Below are positions 8,343 to 17,259 of a stretch of 64,000 nt of DNA, in pieces. Below the pieces are notes generated by a model. The model ran no database searches. It was given only the letters and a program-made list of their open reading frames with translations, and had not been told where the DNA came from. The DNA comes from Aureispira sp. CCB-E (GTDB lineage Bacteria > Bacteroidota > Bacteroidia > Chitinophagales > Saprospiraceae), in the NCBI RefSeq assembly GCF_031326345.1, contig NZ_CP133671.1:5022001-5086000 (forward strand), read 5' to 3'. The position numbers and the translations under genes are program-made. Each line of letters starts with the position of its first letter. The first letter of the stretch is position 1.

Positions 8343-9437
8343 ATGAAGTTTTTCAAAAAAATATTCCAATCTGAGTCAGAGAACAATAATTACTATGCGG
8401 CATTTTGGGCATGGTTCCAATCAAAAGAAAAAGAATTCCATAAGGTTGTAAAGGAACGCAACAATGTTGAACTTGGTCTTTTCAACAAGTTATCTAGTCA
8501 ATTGGATCAACTGCACGAAGGCTTTTACTTTCTGGCAGGTATGGCCGATGAAAGCACTGCTGAATTGGTTTTTACCACAGAAGGGAACATCAAAAACATC
8601 GTTTTTGTTGAAGCTTTGGTAGCAGCAGCGCCTTTTATCAAAGGGTGGCGATTCACGGCTTTAAAACCGCCTTCTAATTCTCCGAACATTAGTATTAAGA
8701 TGTCTGGATATGAGTTCAATAAAGAGACCATCAGTTTCTACTACCATGAACACGAGGCACAACCCGATGCTATTGATATTACATTCGTGCATCAAGACTA
8801 TAAGCCAGACAACGAAAAAATTATCTCTAGTGGCACCTTTATCTTTTTAGATAATTTTTTGGGAGAGCTTAACTTCGCTACACTTATTGACAATATAGAC
8901 CTAGTTGGTCCCAATCAAGCTGACCAAAAGTTGATTCCTATAGAGAAGTTGAATGCCTTTCTAACTTGGCGACAAAAAGAATTTATTGAAAAATATAATG
9001 GCACTCGACACAATACGGATGATGATGAGTATGCTATGCTAGAAGGTGTTCTTGAGAATGACAATAGAATTATTGTGACTATTAATAGAGAACTTTTGAG
9101 ATGGGATTCCAAAGCTTCTCACCCTTGGATTCTTCGCGTTGAAATTCCTTACAATGGTGAAGACAACAATGGTATGCCCAATCAAGAAATGTATGATTTT
9201 TTAAATGATTTGGAGGATGAGCTGACTCAAGAGCTTCCTAGCAGAGAAGGATATTTAAACGTTGGTCGACAGACAGGCGATCATAAAAGGACTTTATTTT
9301 TAGCGTGCAAAGAGTTTAGAAACCCTTCTTTGGTTTGCTTTGCTCTCCAACAAAAATACCATTCTAAGATAACAATAGATTATACCATATACAAAGATAA
9401 ATATTGGTTATCTTTCAATCGCTTTGTAAAGCATTAA
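8343..9437 (+). CDS. Hypothetical protein, possibly DUF695-like C-terminus
   Basis: A 364-residue soluble protein without signal peptide or membrane segment. The N-terminal half (about 15-215) is acidic and begins with an aromatic-rich FWAWFQSKEKEF; the C-terminal part (about 225-360) contains YNGEDNNGMPN, EMYDFLNDLEDEL and FLACKEFR, which reminds me of the DUF695 family, but I am not certain. It starts 7 bases after kynU and ends one base before the lpxB start, so the three genes are almost surely co-transcribed. Function unknown. Confidence 0.75.
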   Translation: MKFFKKIFQSESENNNYYAAFWAWFQSKEKEFHKVVKERNNVELGLFNKLSSQLDQLHEGFYFLAGMADESTAELVFTTEGNIKNIVFVEALVAAAPFIKGWRFTALKPPSNSPNISIKMSGYEFNKETISFYYHEHEAQPDAIDITFVHQDYKPDNEKIISSGTFIFLDNFLGELNFATLIDNIDLVGPNQADQKLIPIEKLNAFLTWRQKEFIEKYNGTRHNTDDDEYAMLEGVLENDNRIIVTINRELLRWDSKASHPWILRVEIPYNGEDNNGMPNQEMYDFLNDLEDELTQELPSREGYLNVGRQTGDHKRTLFLACKEFRNPSLVCFALQQKYHSKITIDYTIYKDKYWLSFNRFVKH

Positions 9438-9438
9438 G

Positions 9439-10548
9439 ATGAAATACTACGTAATATCAGGAGAAGCTTCTGGAGATTTGCATGGCTCTAACTTAATCAA
9501 AGCTTTAAAAGAAGTCGATGCTTTTGCTGAATTTAGAGCATGGGGTGGAGATTTGATGCAAGCTGCGGGGGCTGTATTGGCAAAACATTACAAAGACTTA
9601 GCATTTATGGGAATAGGACAAGTATTAAAAAACTTGCCTACTATTTTAGGAAATTTTAAATTTTGTCGCCAAGATATCCAAGCTTTTTCTCCTGATGTTT
9701 TAATCTTAATTGATTATTCTGGGTTTAATCTACGAATAGCCAAATGGGCAAAAAATCAGGGGTATAAAATCTTCTACTATATCTCTCCTCAAATATGGGC
9801 CACCAGAGAAAAACGCGTGGAAAAAATCAAGCGCTATATCGACAAAATGTTTGTTATTCTTCCTTTTGAAGCAGACTTTTATGCCAAACACAACTACTCG
9901 GTTGAATTTGTAGGTCATCCATTATTAGATGTCATCCATGCTCATCAAACAGAAATTGATTTTAGAGACAAACACCAATTGGGAACTGCTCCTATTATTG
10001 CTTTGTTGCCAGGAAGCCGAAAACAAGAAATTAGATCCATGTTAGCAACAATGCTAAGTATTGTTGACGATTTTCCCGATTATCAATTTGTCATTGCTGG
10101 CGCTCCTAGTATTTCTCCCGATTTTTATCAGCCTTTTACTCAACACAAAACCAATGTAGTTCTTTTGCAAAATCAGACCTATCACCTGCTAGAAAACAGC
10201 CATGCTGCATTGGTTACTTCTGGTACAGCAACGTTAGAAACAGCACTATTCAAAGTGCCTCAAATTGTTTGTTACAAGGCTAGTGCTTTATTATATGCTA
10301 TTGTCAAACGAATTATAAAAGTTCCTTTTATCTCTATTGTTAACTTAATCATGCAAAAAAAAGTCGTGCCAGAACTCATCCAACACGACTTAACTACACA
10401 GCAGCTAAAGATAGAACTTCAGCAAATTATAGCTGGACCTAAACGGCAAGAAATGCTAGAAAACTATCTGCTTTTATCTAAAAAATTAGGTCATCAAGGT
10501 GCGTCCCAAAAGGCAGCCCAGAGCATGATAAAGCATTTGCGTTTGTAG
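9439..10548 (+). CDS. lpxB: Lipid-A-disaccharide synthase
   Basis: LpxB is a peripheral inner-membrane GT-B glycosyltransferase that joins UDP-diacylglucosamine and lipid X to form the lipid A disaccharide. The 369 residues match the usual length. The N-terminal SGEASGDLHGS (7-17) is the classic signature, followed by FMGIGQVL, the tight SPQIWATREKRV stretch, VGHPLLD and LLPGSRKQEI. Translation starts one base after the preceding stop, which suggests coupled translation with the unknown gene before it. It shows the cell makes lipid A and has a standard Gram-negative outer membrane. Confidence 0.97.
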   Translation: MKYYVISGEASGDLHGSNLIKALKEVDAFAEFRAWGGDLMQAAGAVLAKHYKDLAFMGIGQVLKNLPTILGNFKFCRQDIQAFSPDVLILIDYSGFNLRIAKWAKNQGYKIFYYISPQIWATREKRVEKIKRYIDKMFVILPFEADFYAKHNYSVEFVGHPLLDVIHAHQTEIDFRDKHQLGTAPIIALLPGSRKQEIRSMLATMLSIVDDFPDYQFVIAGAPSISPDFYQPFTQHKTNVVLLQNQTYHLLENSHAALVTSGTATLETALFKVPQIVCYKASALLYAIVKRIIKVPFISIVNLIMQKKVVPELIQHDLTTQQLKIELQQIIAGPKRQEMLENYLLLSKKLGHQGASQKAAQSMIKHLRL

Positions 10549-10961
10549 TCCAACCAACTTACTCAAAATGGATGTTTCTTCCCAAAAAACATCCAAGGAG
10601 AACAAAAGTCACTGGAGACTTTCGTCTCCTTGCTTACTTAACTCAAAAAACGTTAATAAAGTAGAAAATGGTTGGTTTAAGAGCTGCTTTTTTTCCAAAA
10701 AAGCTTGGGCTAATTTAGAAAAACAAAAAAATCAATAACTATTAATCTATAGGATGCCATTCTTTTATAAAAAAACTTTATTTTAACCCTAATACTTTGG
10801 GAATGAAACCATGACACTAACAAGAGTACCATTAGGCTTTTTGTATGGCACTGATTGTCAAATTTTAATACCTGGCAATATCAGGACAAAAACTAAACTG
10901 TTTTCAATATGGTATTATATCAAAGTAAATAATCATTTAAACACTGACAGTAAATAAGACG
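10549..10961. other. Intergenic region with two hairpins
   Basis: After lpxB there are two short perfect stems: GGATGTTT/AAACATCC at 10570-10594 and GGAGAC/GTCTCC around TTTC at 10614-10629. Together they could end the kynU-lpxB transcript, although neither has a strong T run. A 56-codon open frame (10568-10738) overlaps them, but it starts inside a hairpin and resembles no protein I know, so I do not call it. The rest is AT-rich DNA that should include the deoxynucleoside kinase promoter. Confidence 0.45.
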
Positions 10962-11588
10962 ATGAAACCAAAACACATTGCAATTGCAGGAAATATTGGC
11001 GCTGGAAAAACAACACTTTGTGAATTATTAAGCAACCATTATGGATGGGAAGTAAATTATGAATCAACAGACGACAATCCTTATTTGGAGGATTTTTATA
11101 ATGATATGAGTCGTTGGTCTTTTAATTTGCAAATCTACTTCTTAAACAATCGGTACCGACAAATTGTTGAAATTCAAAGAGGTAACAAAACTGTTATCCA
11201 AGATCGCTCTATCTACGAAGATGCACACATTTTTGCGCCCAACTTGCATAAAATGGGCTTGATGGCTACTCGCGACTTTCACAATTACTTTGATTTATTC
11301 AAATTAATGAGCTCACAAGTCAATGCTCCAGATTTGCTTATTTATCTAAAAGCCAGTGTTCCTACCCTAGTGAATCACATTCAGAAAAGAGGACGCGATT
11401 ACGAATCTACAATGAGCTTAAATTATTTAAAATCGCTCAATGACAAGTATGAAGATTGGATTAACAACTACGAAGAAGGCAAATTACTTGTCCTGGATGT
11501 TAATGAATTAGACTACAAAAACAATGCAGAACACAGACAATTTGTTGTTGACGAAGTTTCAAAACAATTAAACTTAGAAGGACTTTAA
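10962..11588 (+). CDS. Deoxynucleoside kinase
   Basis: This 208-residue enzyme belongs to the dNK/dGK/dCK family, which phosphorylates deoxynucleosides in the salvage pathway. The P-loop GNIGAGKTT is at 9-17, the substrate-contact and ERS-like motif appears as QDRSIYEDAHIF, and a LID-type arginine region follows (KRGRDYE). The length and motif order fit bacterial deoxyadenosine/deoxyguanosine kinases. Substrate preference cannot be read directly. It is a single gene closed by a clear terminator at 11643-11676. Confidence 0.92.
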   Translation: MKPKHIAIAGNIGAGKTTLCELLSNHYGWEVNYESTDDNPYLEDFYNDMSRWSFNLQIYFLNNRYRQIVEIQRGNKTVIQDRSIYEDAHIFAPNLHKMGLMATRDFHNYFDLFKLMSSQVNAPDLLIYLKASVPTLVNHIQKRGRDYESTMSLNYLKSLNDKYEDWINNYEEGKLLVLDVNELDYKNNAEHRQFVVDEVSKQLNLEGL

Positions 11589-11642
11589 CACGCTTAATTT
11601 CGTGGAGACTTAACACACTTTTTAAGTATAATACAGAATCAT

Positions 11643-11676
11643 AAGCTATCTCTAGTAGAGGTAGCTTTTTTTTATT
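11643..11676 (+). terminator. Rho-independent terminator after deoxynucleoside kinase
   Basis: AAGCTATCTC pairs with GAGGTAGCTT (one G-U pair) around a five-base loop, followed by eight T residues. It is 54 bases after the stop codon. Confidence 0.88.
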
Positions 11677-11953
11677 ATTCTATTTACATTAATTTAACAT
11701 TAGAAAAGCATTTTTTCTAAAAAACCTTTTTTTGCCTGTCACAAAAATACGACCAAATAACATTTTGAATTTCTTTGTTTTTATAGTTTTTAACCTAACG
11801 GTTAACCACTTTTTTTCATTTAAAACTTTGTTAAAAGCTTAGAATACTTTTTTTATGAAAAAAGTGTGCAATTACAAATAATAGATAAAAACTAACTATA
11901 ATAATCTAATAATCAAAAGATTGAAATATTAAACAATTAATCAAAAATACAAC

Positions 11954-11991
11954 TTTAACAAACTATTTTGTTAAAAAAAATTTAACAAACT
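11954..11991 (+). promoter_or_regulatory. Direct repeats upstream of susC, possible regulator site
   Basis: TTTAACAAACT occurs at 11954-11964 and again at 11981-11991, 27 bp apart, with the inverse-oriented TTTTGTTAAA between. This lies 80-115 bases before the SusC start. It is a candidate regulator site; AT-rich DNA can produce such repeats by chance. Confidence 0.3.
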
Positions 11992-12068
11992 GTTATTTTC
12001 CTAACTTTTATAAGTACATTAGACACGCAAACTATTTTTATTTAAACTCAAAAAACAAAAGGTTTTTT

Positions 12069-15000
12069 ATGAAACTATTCAACACGATGCTAGTGTTGCT
12101 AGTCTTCTCTATAGGGACCGTTTATGCCCAGAAAACAATTTCTGGTGCCGTAACGGATGAGAATGGCGATGCAATCATTGGCGCAACCGTCTTAATGAAA
12201 GGCTCGGCATCTGGTACTATTACAGATATTGATGGAAATTATTCTATTGAGGTACCAGAGGATGCTACAACCCTTTTATTTAGCTACATTGGGTATGCTA
12301 CACAAGAAGTAGAAATTACAGGAACTACTATCAATGTTACTCTATTAGAAGGAGTAGATTTAGAAAAAGTAGTCGTAACAGCTTTGGGTGTTAAACGCTC
12401 TGAAAAAGCTTTAGGTTATGCCATCCAAGAAGTGGATGGTGAAGAAGTCGCAAAATCCAACACTGCCAACTTTGTAGATGCACTGAATGGAAAAGTAGCA
12501 GGTTTACAAGTTACAAGTGCTTCTGGTGCTGCGGGTGCTTCTTCAAGAGTTGTACTTAGAGGACCTACCTCTTTGAATGGTAATAATGAAGCATTAATTG
12601 TTGTTGATGGTGTTCGTATCAACAACGAAGAGTTAACAACAGAGCGTTCTTTAGCTGGTGTTGCCTACTCTAACCGTGGTATTGATATCAATCCAAACGA
12701 CATTGAATCCGTTGTTGTCCTAAAAGGTGCTGCCGCATCTGCTCTTTACGGTGCTGAAGGGGCTCGTGGAGTATTGGTTATTACAACTAAGAAAGGTAAA
12801 GGCGGAAAAACTAAAAATGGTATTTCTGTAGATTATACCTCCACTTACACACTTTCTCAAGTAAACAAATTACCTGAGTTACAAAACAAATATGCGCAAG
12901 GAACAAGTTGGTTTAGTGCTGATGGTGTAACTCCAGAATATAGAGGTCCTGAAACAGGTTGGCCAACAAGCTGGGGACCACTAATTGATACACTTTATTG
13001 GGATGGAGATGCTACCTATCAATACGACAACAATGGTAAAATTGTAGGTCAAAGCGATCCTAATGCAGGTCAAAAAGTAACTCCTTACGACAATCTAAAT
13101 AGCTTTTTCCAATTGGGTCACGCTTGGAAAAATGCCTTGTCTGTTTCTGGTGGAGGTACTGTCGCCACATACCGTTTTTCATTCAGTCATCTAAAGCAAG
13201 ATGGTATTATTCCTAACAATACATTTGAAAGAATCAATGTTGGTCTAAACTCTCAGGCTAATTTCTTGGATAATAAAATGAAAATTGGAACTAGCATCAA
13301 CTATGTTAATTCAGGAGGAAATAGAATTCAACAAGGCTCTAATACTTCTGGTATTATGTTAGGTTTGTTGCGTACACCTTCTACATTTGACAATGCTAAT
13401 GGTTTAGCTGATCCTGTAAACAATTCTAGTTCTTATTACTTTTCTTCTGATAAAACTCAAAGAAACTACCGTGGTGGTGGTGGGTATGATAATCCTTACT
13501 GGGTTGTAAACAATAGTCCTTTTGTAGATCGTGTTAATCGTTTCATTGGTAACCTGAACGCTTCGTATGAATTTACAAAGTGGTTGACATTAAGTACTAA
13601 AATTGGTACGGATTTTTATTCCGATACCAGAAAACAATCGTTTGAAATTGGTTCCAGAACACTTCCTAATGGTCAAGTAATCGAAGATCAATATACTTAC
13701 CACAATATCAATGCTTTTGTAAATGTTTTAGGTAGCAAGTACTTTGGCGACGACCATAGCCTTAGCTATAACATTGGTACAGAATTTTTTACAACTCGCC
13801 TCAACCAACAATTAACCCAAGGTGATGGGTTAAGCTTCCCTGGATTTATGCACTTGAGTAATACAGGTTCGGTTACATCTATTACTGATCTAACAAGGAC
13901 AAAGACCTACTCTTTGTTTGCAAGTGTAGAGTATGGGTTCAAAAACATGTTGTACTTATCCTTAACAGCAAGAAACGATTGGTTGTCGACTCTAATTGCT
14001 CCTACCAAGAAATTTAAAGCGGGAGATCTTTCTGTCTTCTACCCTTCAGCTTCTTTAAGTTTTGTATTTACAGAATTATTACCTGACAATGATATCTTAT
14101 CTTTCGGCAAGGTTCGTTTCTCCTTTGCTCAAGTAGGTGGTGGAGCCCCTACAGCATATTTGACAGGAACCAACTTTACCAATCCTGAGCCAGGAACAAT
14201 TAATGCACTTAACGATGGTTGGACAGATGGTATTTTATTCCCATTCAATGGGCAAGCTGCGTATATCTACGATGCTGTTTTGGGCAATCCAAACCTAAAA
14301 CCATCTAGAACGACAGATTACGAGGTAGGAGCAGATTTAAGATTCTTCAAAGGGCGTTTAAATTTAGATGCTACTTATTACTATCGTCAATCTGCTAACC
14401 AAATTTTAGTCGTGCCAATTGCGGCTACTTCTGGTTTCCAAAGAGCAGTTTTGAACAGTGGTTCTTTGAGCACCAATGGTGTTGATATCGTCTTAAATGC
14501 TACTCCTGTAAAAACAAAAGACTTTAGATGGGATATTGGTATCAACTTCACACATTGGAAAACAGTAGTAGATGCCCTAGCTGATGGTGTTGAAAGACAA
14601 TACCTAGATGGTTTTACGGGTTCTAGTATTTACAATGTTGTTGGTCAAGAGTATGGTCAAATTTATGGTGGTGCCTTTATGCGTGTTAACGATACAGATG
14701 CTAATGGCAATCCAATCTTTAACGTAGACAAGCCATATAACCCTAATGGTCAAATGGTTATTGACAGCGCAAGTGGTTATCCACTAGTTGATCCACTTGA
14801 GCGTCCAATTGGTAATCCTAATCCTGACTTCTTGTTGGGTATTAACAATACCTTATCATACAAAGGACTTTCTTTATCTTTTCTTTTAGATTGGAAACAA
14901 GGTGGTCAAATGTGGAATGGAACCCAAGGTGCCTTGACTTATTTTGGTATGAGCAAATTGACAGAAAACAGAGACATGCCTGGTGATGCTCCTAACTATG

Positions 15001-15365
15001 TTTTTGAAGGCGTTACACAAGATGGTTCTACCAATACTAAACCTGTTTTGAGAGATGAAAATTGGTACACAGGAAATGGTGGAGGATTTGGCTCTGTTGC
15101 AGAACATTTCGTTCAAGAGACTTCTTGGTTTAGATTACGTCAATTGAGCTTAAGTTATACCTTGAGTTCTAAATTACTTAGCAAAACGCCATTTACTGGA
15201 ATTACCATTTCATTTGTTGGTCGTAACTTATTCTTGATTACACCTTATGAAGGAATTGACCCAGAAACAAGCTTGGTAGGTTCATCTAGTAATGGACAAG
15301 GTTTGGATTATTTCCAAATGCCTAACACGCGTAGTTTTGCACTTAGTCTAAATGTTAAATTCTAA
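12069..15365 (+). CDS. SusC/RagA-family TonB-linked outer-membrane receptor
   Basis: SusC-type proteins are TonB-dependent transporters that work with a SusD lipoprotein lid to import glycans or peptides. The 1098-residue protein has a signal peptide (about 1-20, ending VYAQ), a carboxypeptidase-regulatory-like domain (about 22-105, KTISGAVTDENGDAIIGATV), a plug domain (about 110-245) with the SusC signature ALYGAEGARGVLVITTKKG, and a long beta-barrel ending with an aromatic-type terminus (ALSLNVKF). The SusD partner follows 103 bases later. The nearby genes include no glycoside hydrolase, so the substrate is unknown; a peptide transporter is equally possible. Confidence 0.97.
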   Translation: MKLFNTMLVLLVFSIGTVYAQKTISGAVTDENGDAIIGATVLMKGSASGTITDIDGNYSIEVPEDATTLLFSYIGYATQEVEITGTTINVTLLEGVDLEKVVVTALGVKRSEKALGYAIQEVDGEEVAKSNTANFVDALNGKVAGLQVTSASGAAGASSRVVLRGPTSLNGNNEALIVVDGVRINNEELTTERSLAGVAYSNRGIDINPNDIESVVVLKGAAASALYGAEGARGVLVITTKKGKGGKTKNGISVDYTSTYTLSQVNKLPELQNKYAQGTSWFSADGVTPEYRGPETGWPTSWGPLIDTLYWDGDATYQYDNNGKIVGQSDPNAGQKVTPYDNLNSFFQLGHAWKNALSVSGGGTVATYRFSFSHLKQDGIIPNNTFERINVGLNSQANFLDNKMKIGTSINYVNSGGNRIQQGSNTSGIMLGLLRTPSTFDNANGLADPVNNSSSYYFSSDKTQRNYRGGGGYDNPYWVVNNSPFVDRVNRFIGNLNASYEFTKWLTLSTKIGTDFYSDTRKQSFEIGSRTLPNGQVIEDQYTYHNINAFVNVLGSKYFGDDHSLSYNIGTEFFTTRLNQQLTQGDGLSFPGFMHLSNTGSVTSITDLTRTKTYSLFASVEYGFKNMLYLSLTARNDWLSTLIAPTKKFKAGDLSVFYPSASLSFVFTELLPDNDILSFGKVRFSFAQVGGGAPTAYLTGTNFTNPEPGTINALNDGWTDGILFPFNGQAAYIYDAVLGNPNLKPSRTTDYEVGADLRFFKGRLNLDATYYYRQSANQILVVPIAATSGFQRAVLNSGSLSTNGVDIVLNATPVKTKDFRWDIGINFTHWKTVVDALADGVERQYLDGFTGSSIYNVVGQEYGQIYGGAFMRVNDTDANGNPIFNVDKPYNPNGQMVIDSASGYPLVDPLERPIGNPNPDFLLGINNTLSYKGLSLSFLLDWKQGGQMWNGTQGALTYFGMSKLTENRDMPGDAPNYVFEGVTQDGSTNTKPVLRDENWYTGNGGGFGSVAEHFVQETSWFRLRQLSLSYTLSSKLLSKTPFTGITISFVGRNLFLITPYEGIDPETSLVGSSSNGQGLDYFQMPNTRSFALSLNVKF

Positions 15366-15391
15366 TTTGTAACCATAATCTATCATGCAAG

Positions 15392-15416
15392 CATAGCAGC
15401 ATATGTTGCTGCTATG
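15392..15416 (+). terminator. Intercistronic hairpin between susC and susD
   Basis: A perfect 10-bp stem, CATAGCAGCA/TGCTGCTATG, with a five-base loop sits 26 bases after the SusC stop. The tail is weak (TTGTTCTTTT), so it may act as a partial terminator or an mRNA stabiliser that sets the SusC/SusD ratio. Confidence 0.6.
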
Positions 15417-15468
15417 TTGTTCTTTTCCATTAAGAACAAATAAGAGCATGTTATCAAAATAAAAAATT

Positions 15469-16791
15469 ATGATTCGTATAAAATCATTTCATCTGATCAT
15501 CTTGATGCTTATCCTAGTTGGATTTAGCTCGTGTGAGCAGTATTTTGGAGATACCAACGTAGATCCAGATAGCCCCTCTAGCGTCACTCCCCCTGTAATC
15601 CTTCCTGCTGCTCAATTGAGATTGGCATATGTGGTAGGTGGAGATGCGTCAAGATTTAGTTCAATCTTCACACAGCATGTTGACGGGGTTACTCGCCAAT
15701 TTTCTGTCATCCAAAACTATGGGCTCCAACCAACAGATGTTGATGCACTTTGGAGTCAAAATCTTTACTCTGGTATCTTACAAGAGATCAACCAATTAAA
15801 GATTAGTGCTAATGGAAATCCACATTATACTGGAATAGCTCAAGTCTTAGAAGCCTACACAATCATGTTGACAACCGATTTATTCGGCGACGTTCCTTAT
15901 AGCCAAGCATTACAAGGACGTGAAAACTTACAACCAATGTTTGATAGCCAAGAAAGTATTTATACTAGCATTCAAAATCTTTTGGACGAAAGTATCACTA
16001 ACTTCGCAGCTACCAACAATGGACTTGTACCTGGACCAGACGATGTTATATATGGTGGAGATATTTCTCTTTGGACTAAATTTGCTTATTCGCTAAAAGC
16101 TAGAGCTCATTTGCACTTGGGGTTAGTTGATCAAAGTAATTACACCAAAGCACTAACGGCTTTAACCAATGGTTTTTCTTCATGGGAAGATGATGCTGAC
16201 TTAAAATTTGGTACGGCAGCAACGGCTAATGCACCATGGTTTCAATACAACAATGAAAGAAATGATATTGCTGTTGGAGCCAACTATGTTAGTTTAATGA
16301 ATTCTTTGAATGACACTGTTAGAGGGAAGATTTTGGGTGCGCCACTAACTGTACCTCATCCTATATTTGTACCAGATCAAGCTCAACCTCTAATGACGTA
16401 TACAGAGTTGAAGTTTATAGAGGCAGAGTGTAGAATGAAAACTGAAGGTGCTACTGCGGCAACGCATCAAGCTTACTTGGATGGTATTTCTAGTTCTTTT
16501 GCGGAATTGGGTGTTAGTGGAGACTATCCTGCTTATGTGGCTCAAGGTGCCGTTGATCCTGGTCAAGCTACACTTAGTATGAACGAAATTATGACGCAAA
16601 AATACATCGCATTGTATACAGATGTAGAAGTATTCAATGATTGGAGAAGAACAGGTATCCCTAGTTTGACTCCAAATTCTGGTTCTCAAATTCCTGTTAG
16701 ATTGCCTTACCCTAATGATGAGGTTAACTATAATTCAAATTGTCCTGTAGGGGTAACTCTATTTGACAAAGTATGGTGGGATATGAACTAA
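15469..16791 (+). CDS. SusD/RagB-family outer-membrane lipoprotein
   Basis: This 440-residue protein has a lipoprotein signal with lipobox VGFSSC near residue 22. The rest is alpha-helical and TPR-like, as in SusD-like_2 proteins; YTIMLTTDLFGDVPYSQAL is a typical stretch, as is the late EVFNDWRRTG. SusD proteins cap the SusC barrel at the cell surface and bind the substrate. It directly follows the SusC gene, with a hairpin in the 103-base gap, and ends before a strong terminator. The shorter length and the DLFGDVPYS motif fit the SusD-like_2 subgroup. Confidence 0.94.
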   Translation: MIRIKSFHLIILMLILVGFSSCEQYFGDTNVDPDSPSSVTPPVILPAAQLRLAYVVGGDASRFSSIFTQHVDGVTRQFSVIQNYGLQPTDVDALWSQNLYSGILQEINQLKISANGNPHYTGIAQVLEAYTIMLTTDLFGDVPYSQALQGRENLQPMFDSQESIYTSIQNLLDESITNFAATNNGLVPGPDDVIYGGDISLWTKFAYSLKARAHLHLGLVDQSNYTKALTALTNGFSSWEDDADLKFGTAATANAPWFQYNNERNDIAVGANYVSLMNSLNDTVRGKILGAPLTVPHPIFVPDQAQPLMTYTELKFIEAECRMKTEGATAATHQAYLDGISSSFAELGVSGDYPAYVAQGAVDPGQATLSMNEIMTQKYIALYTDVEVFNDWRRTGIPSLTPNSGSQIPVRLPYPNDEVNYNSNCPVGVTLFDKVWWDMN

Positions 16792-16817
16792 ATTCTGCTC
16801 ATAACTAATAGTATAGG

Positions 16818-16852
16818 GAGCTACCTCTTTTTTTGGGGTAGCTCTTTTTTTT
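16818..16852 (+). terminator. Rho-independent terminator after susD
   Basis: GAGCTACC pairs perfectly with GGTAGCTC around an 11-base loop and is followed by eight T residues, 27 bases after the SusD stop. Confidence 0.93.
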
Positions 16853-16975
16853 GTATCAGGCTAATTTCAAGTAAACAAATTTGCTCAAAAAATGAGTTTT
16901 TCAAACAACTCTATAGCATTATTACTAGGTTTGATCTACTTCCTTATAAATGGTGATAGATGATTGGCGGATGCT

Positions 16976-17259
16976 ATTTTAGTTTTCTCAAAACTACAAT
17001 AGACGTAAACTTTTTTCCTTCCCCTCTTTTCCTTTCCCTCATTTCGCTCGGCGGATACTATTTTAGTTTTCTCAAAACTAAAATAGACGCAAACTTTTTT
17101 TCTTCTCCTCTTTCCTTTCCCTCGCTTCACTCGGCTGATACCATTTTAGTTTTCTCAAAACTAAAATAGATGTAAACTTTTTTCCTTCCCCTCTTTTCCT
17201 TTCCCTCGCTTCGCTCGGCTGATACCATTTTAGTTTTCTCAAAACTAAAATGGTATCAG
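16976..17259. repeat. Tandem array of 84-bp hairpin-bearing repeats
   Basis: The hairpin core ATTTTAGTTTTCTCAAAACT begins at 16976, 17060, 17143 and 17227, giving periods of 84, 83 and 84 bases. Each core is followed by a conserved pyrimidine-rich stretch (TTTTTTCC, CCCTC, CCTTTCCCTC) and then a CGCTTCGCTCGGC-like block leading into the next core. The hairpin arms vary together: CTAT/ATAG in copies 1 and 2, CCAT/ATGG in copy 4, and CCAT/ATAG in copy 3, which still pairs as G-U when read on the minus strand. The array fills the gap between the susD terminator (+) and the end of the beta-barrel gene (-). Confidence 0.9.
17219..17259 (-). terminator. Perfect 19-bp palindrome overlapping a stop codon
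   Basis: CTGATACCATTTTAGTTTT is paired with its exact complement around CTC. The stop codon (17256-17258, read on minus) of the beta-barrel gene lies inside one arm. It is the fourth and last copy of the tandem array, with longer arms than the others, and probably ends minus-strand transcription. Confidence 0.65.

Larger units (their letters stand above)
11589..12068. other. Intergenic region upstream of the SusC gene
   Basis: After the terminator at 11643 the region is very AT-rich. It includes a short palindrome TTAACC-taac-GGTTAA (11790-11805) and a pair of direct repeats TTTAACAAACT (11954-11964 and 11981-11991) with an inverted TTTTGTTAAA between them. The control region of the susC-susD pair must lie here. 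No gene is visible. Confidence 0.55.

Noticed and set aside
10568-10738. A 56-codon open frame after lpxB
   Set aside because: It begins inside a hairpin, is rich in Lys and Asn as AT-rich noise would be, and resembles no known small protein. Left as an intergenic note.
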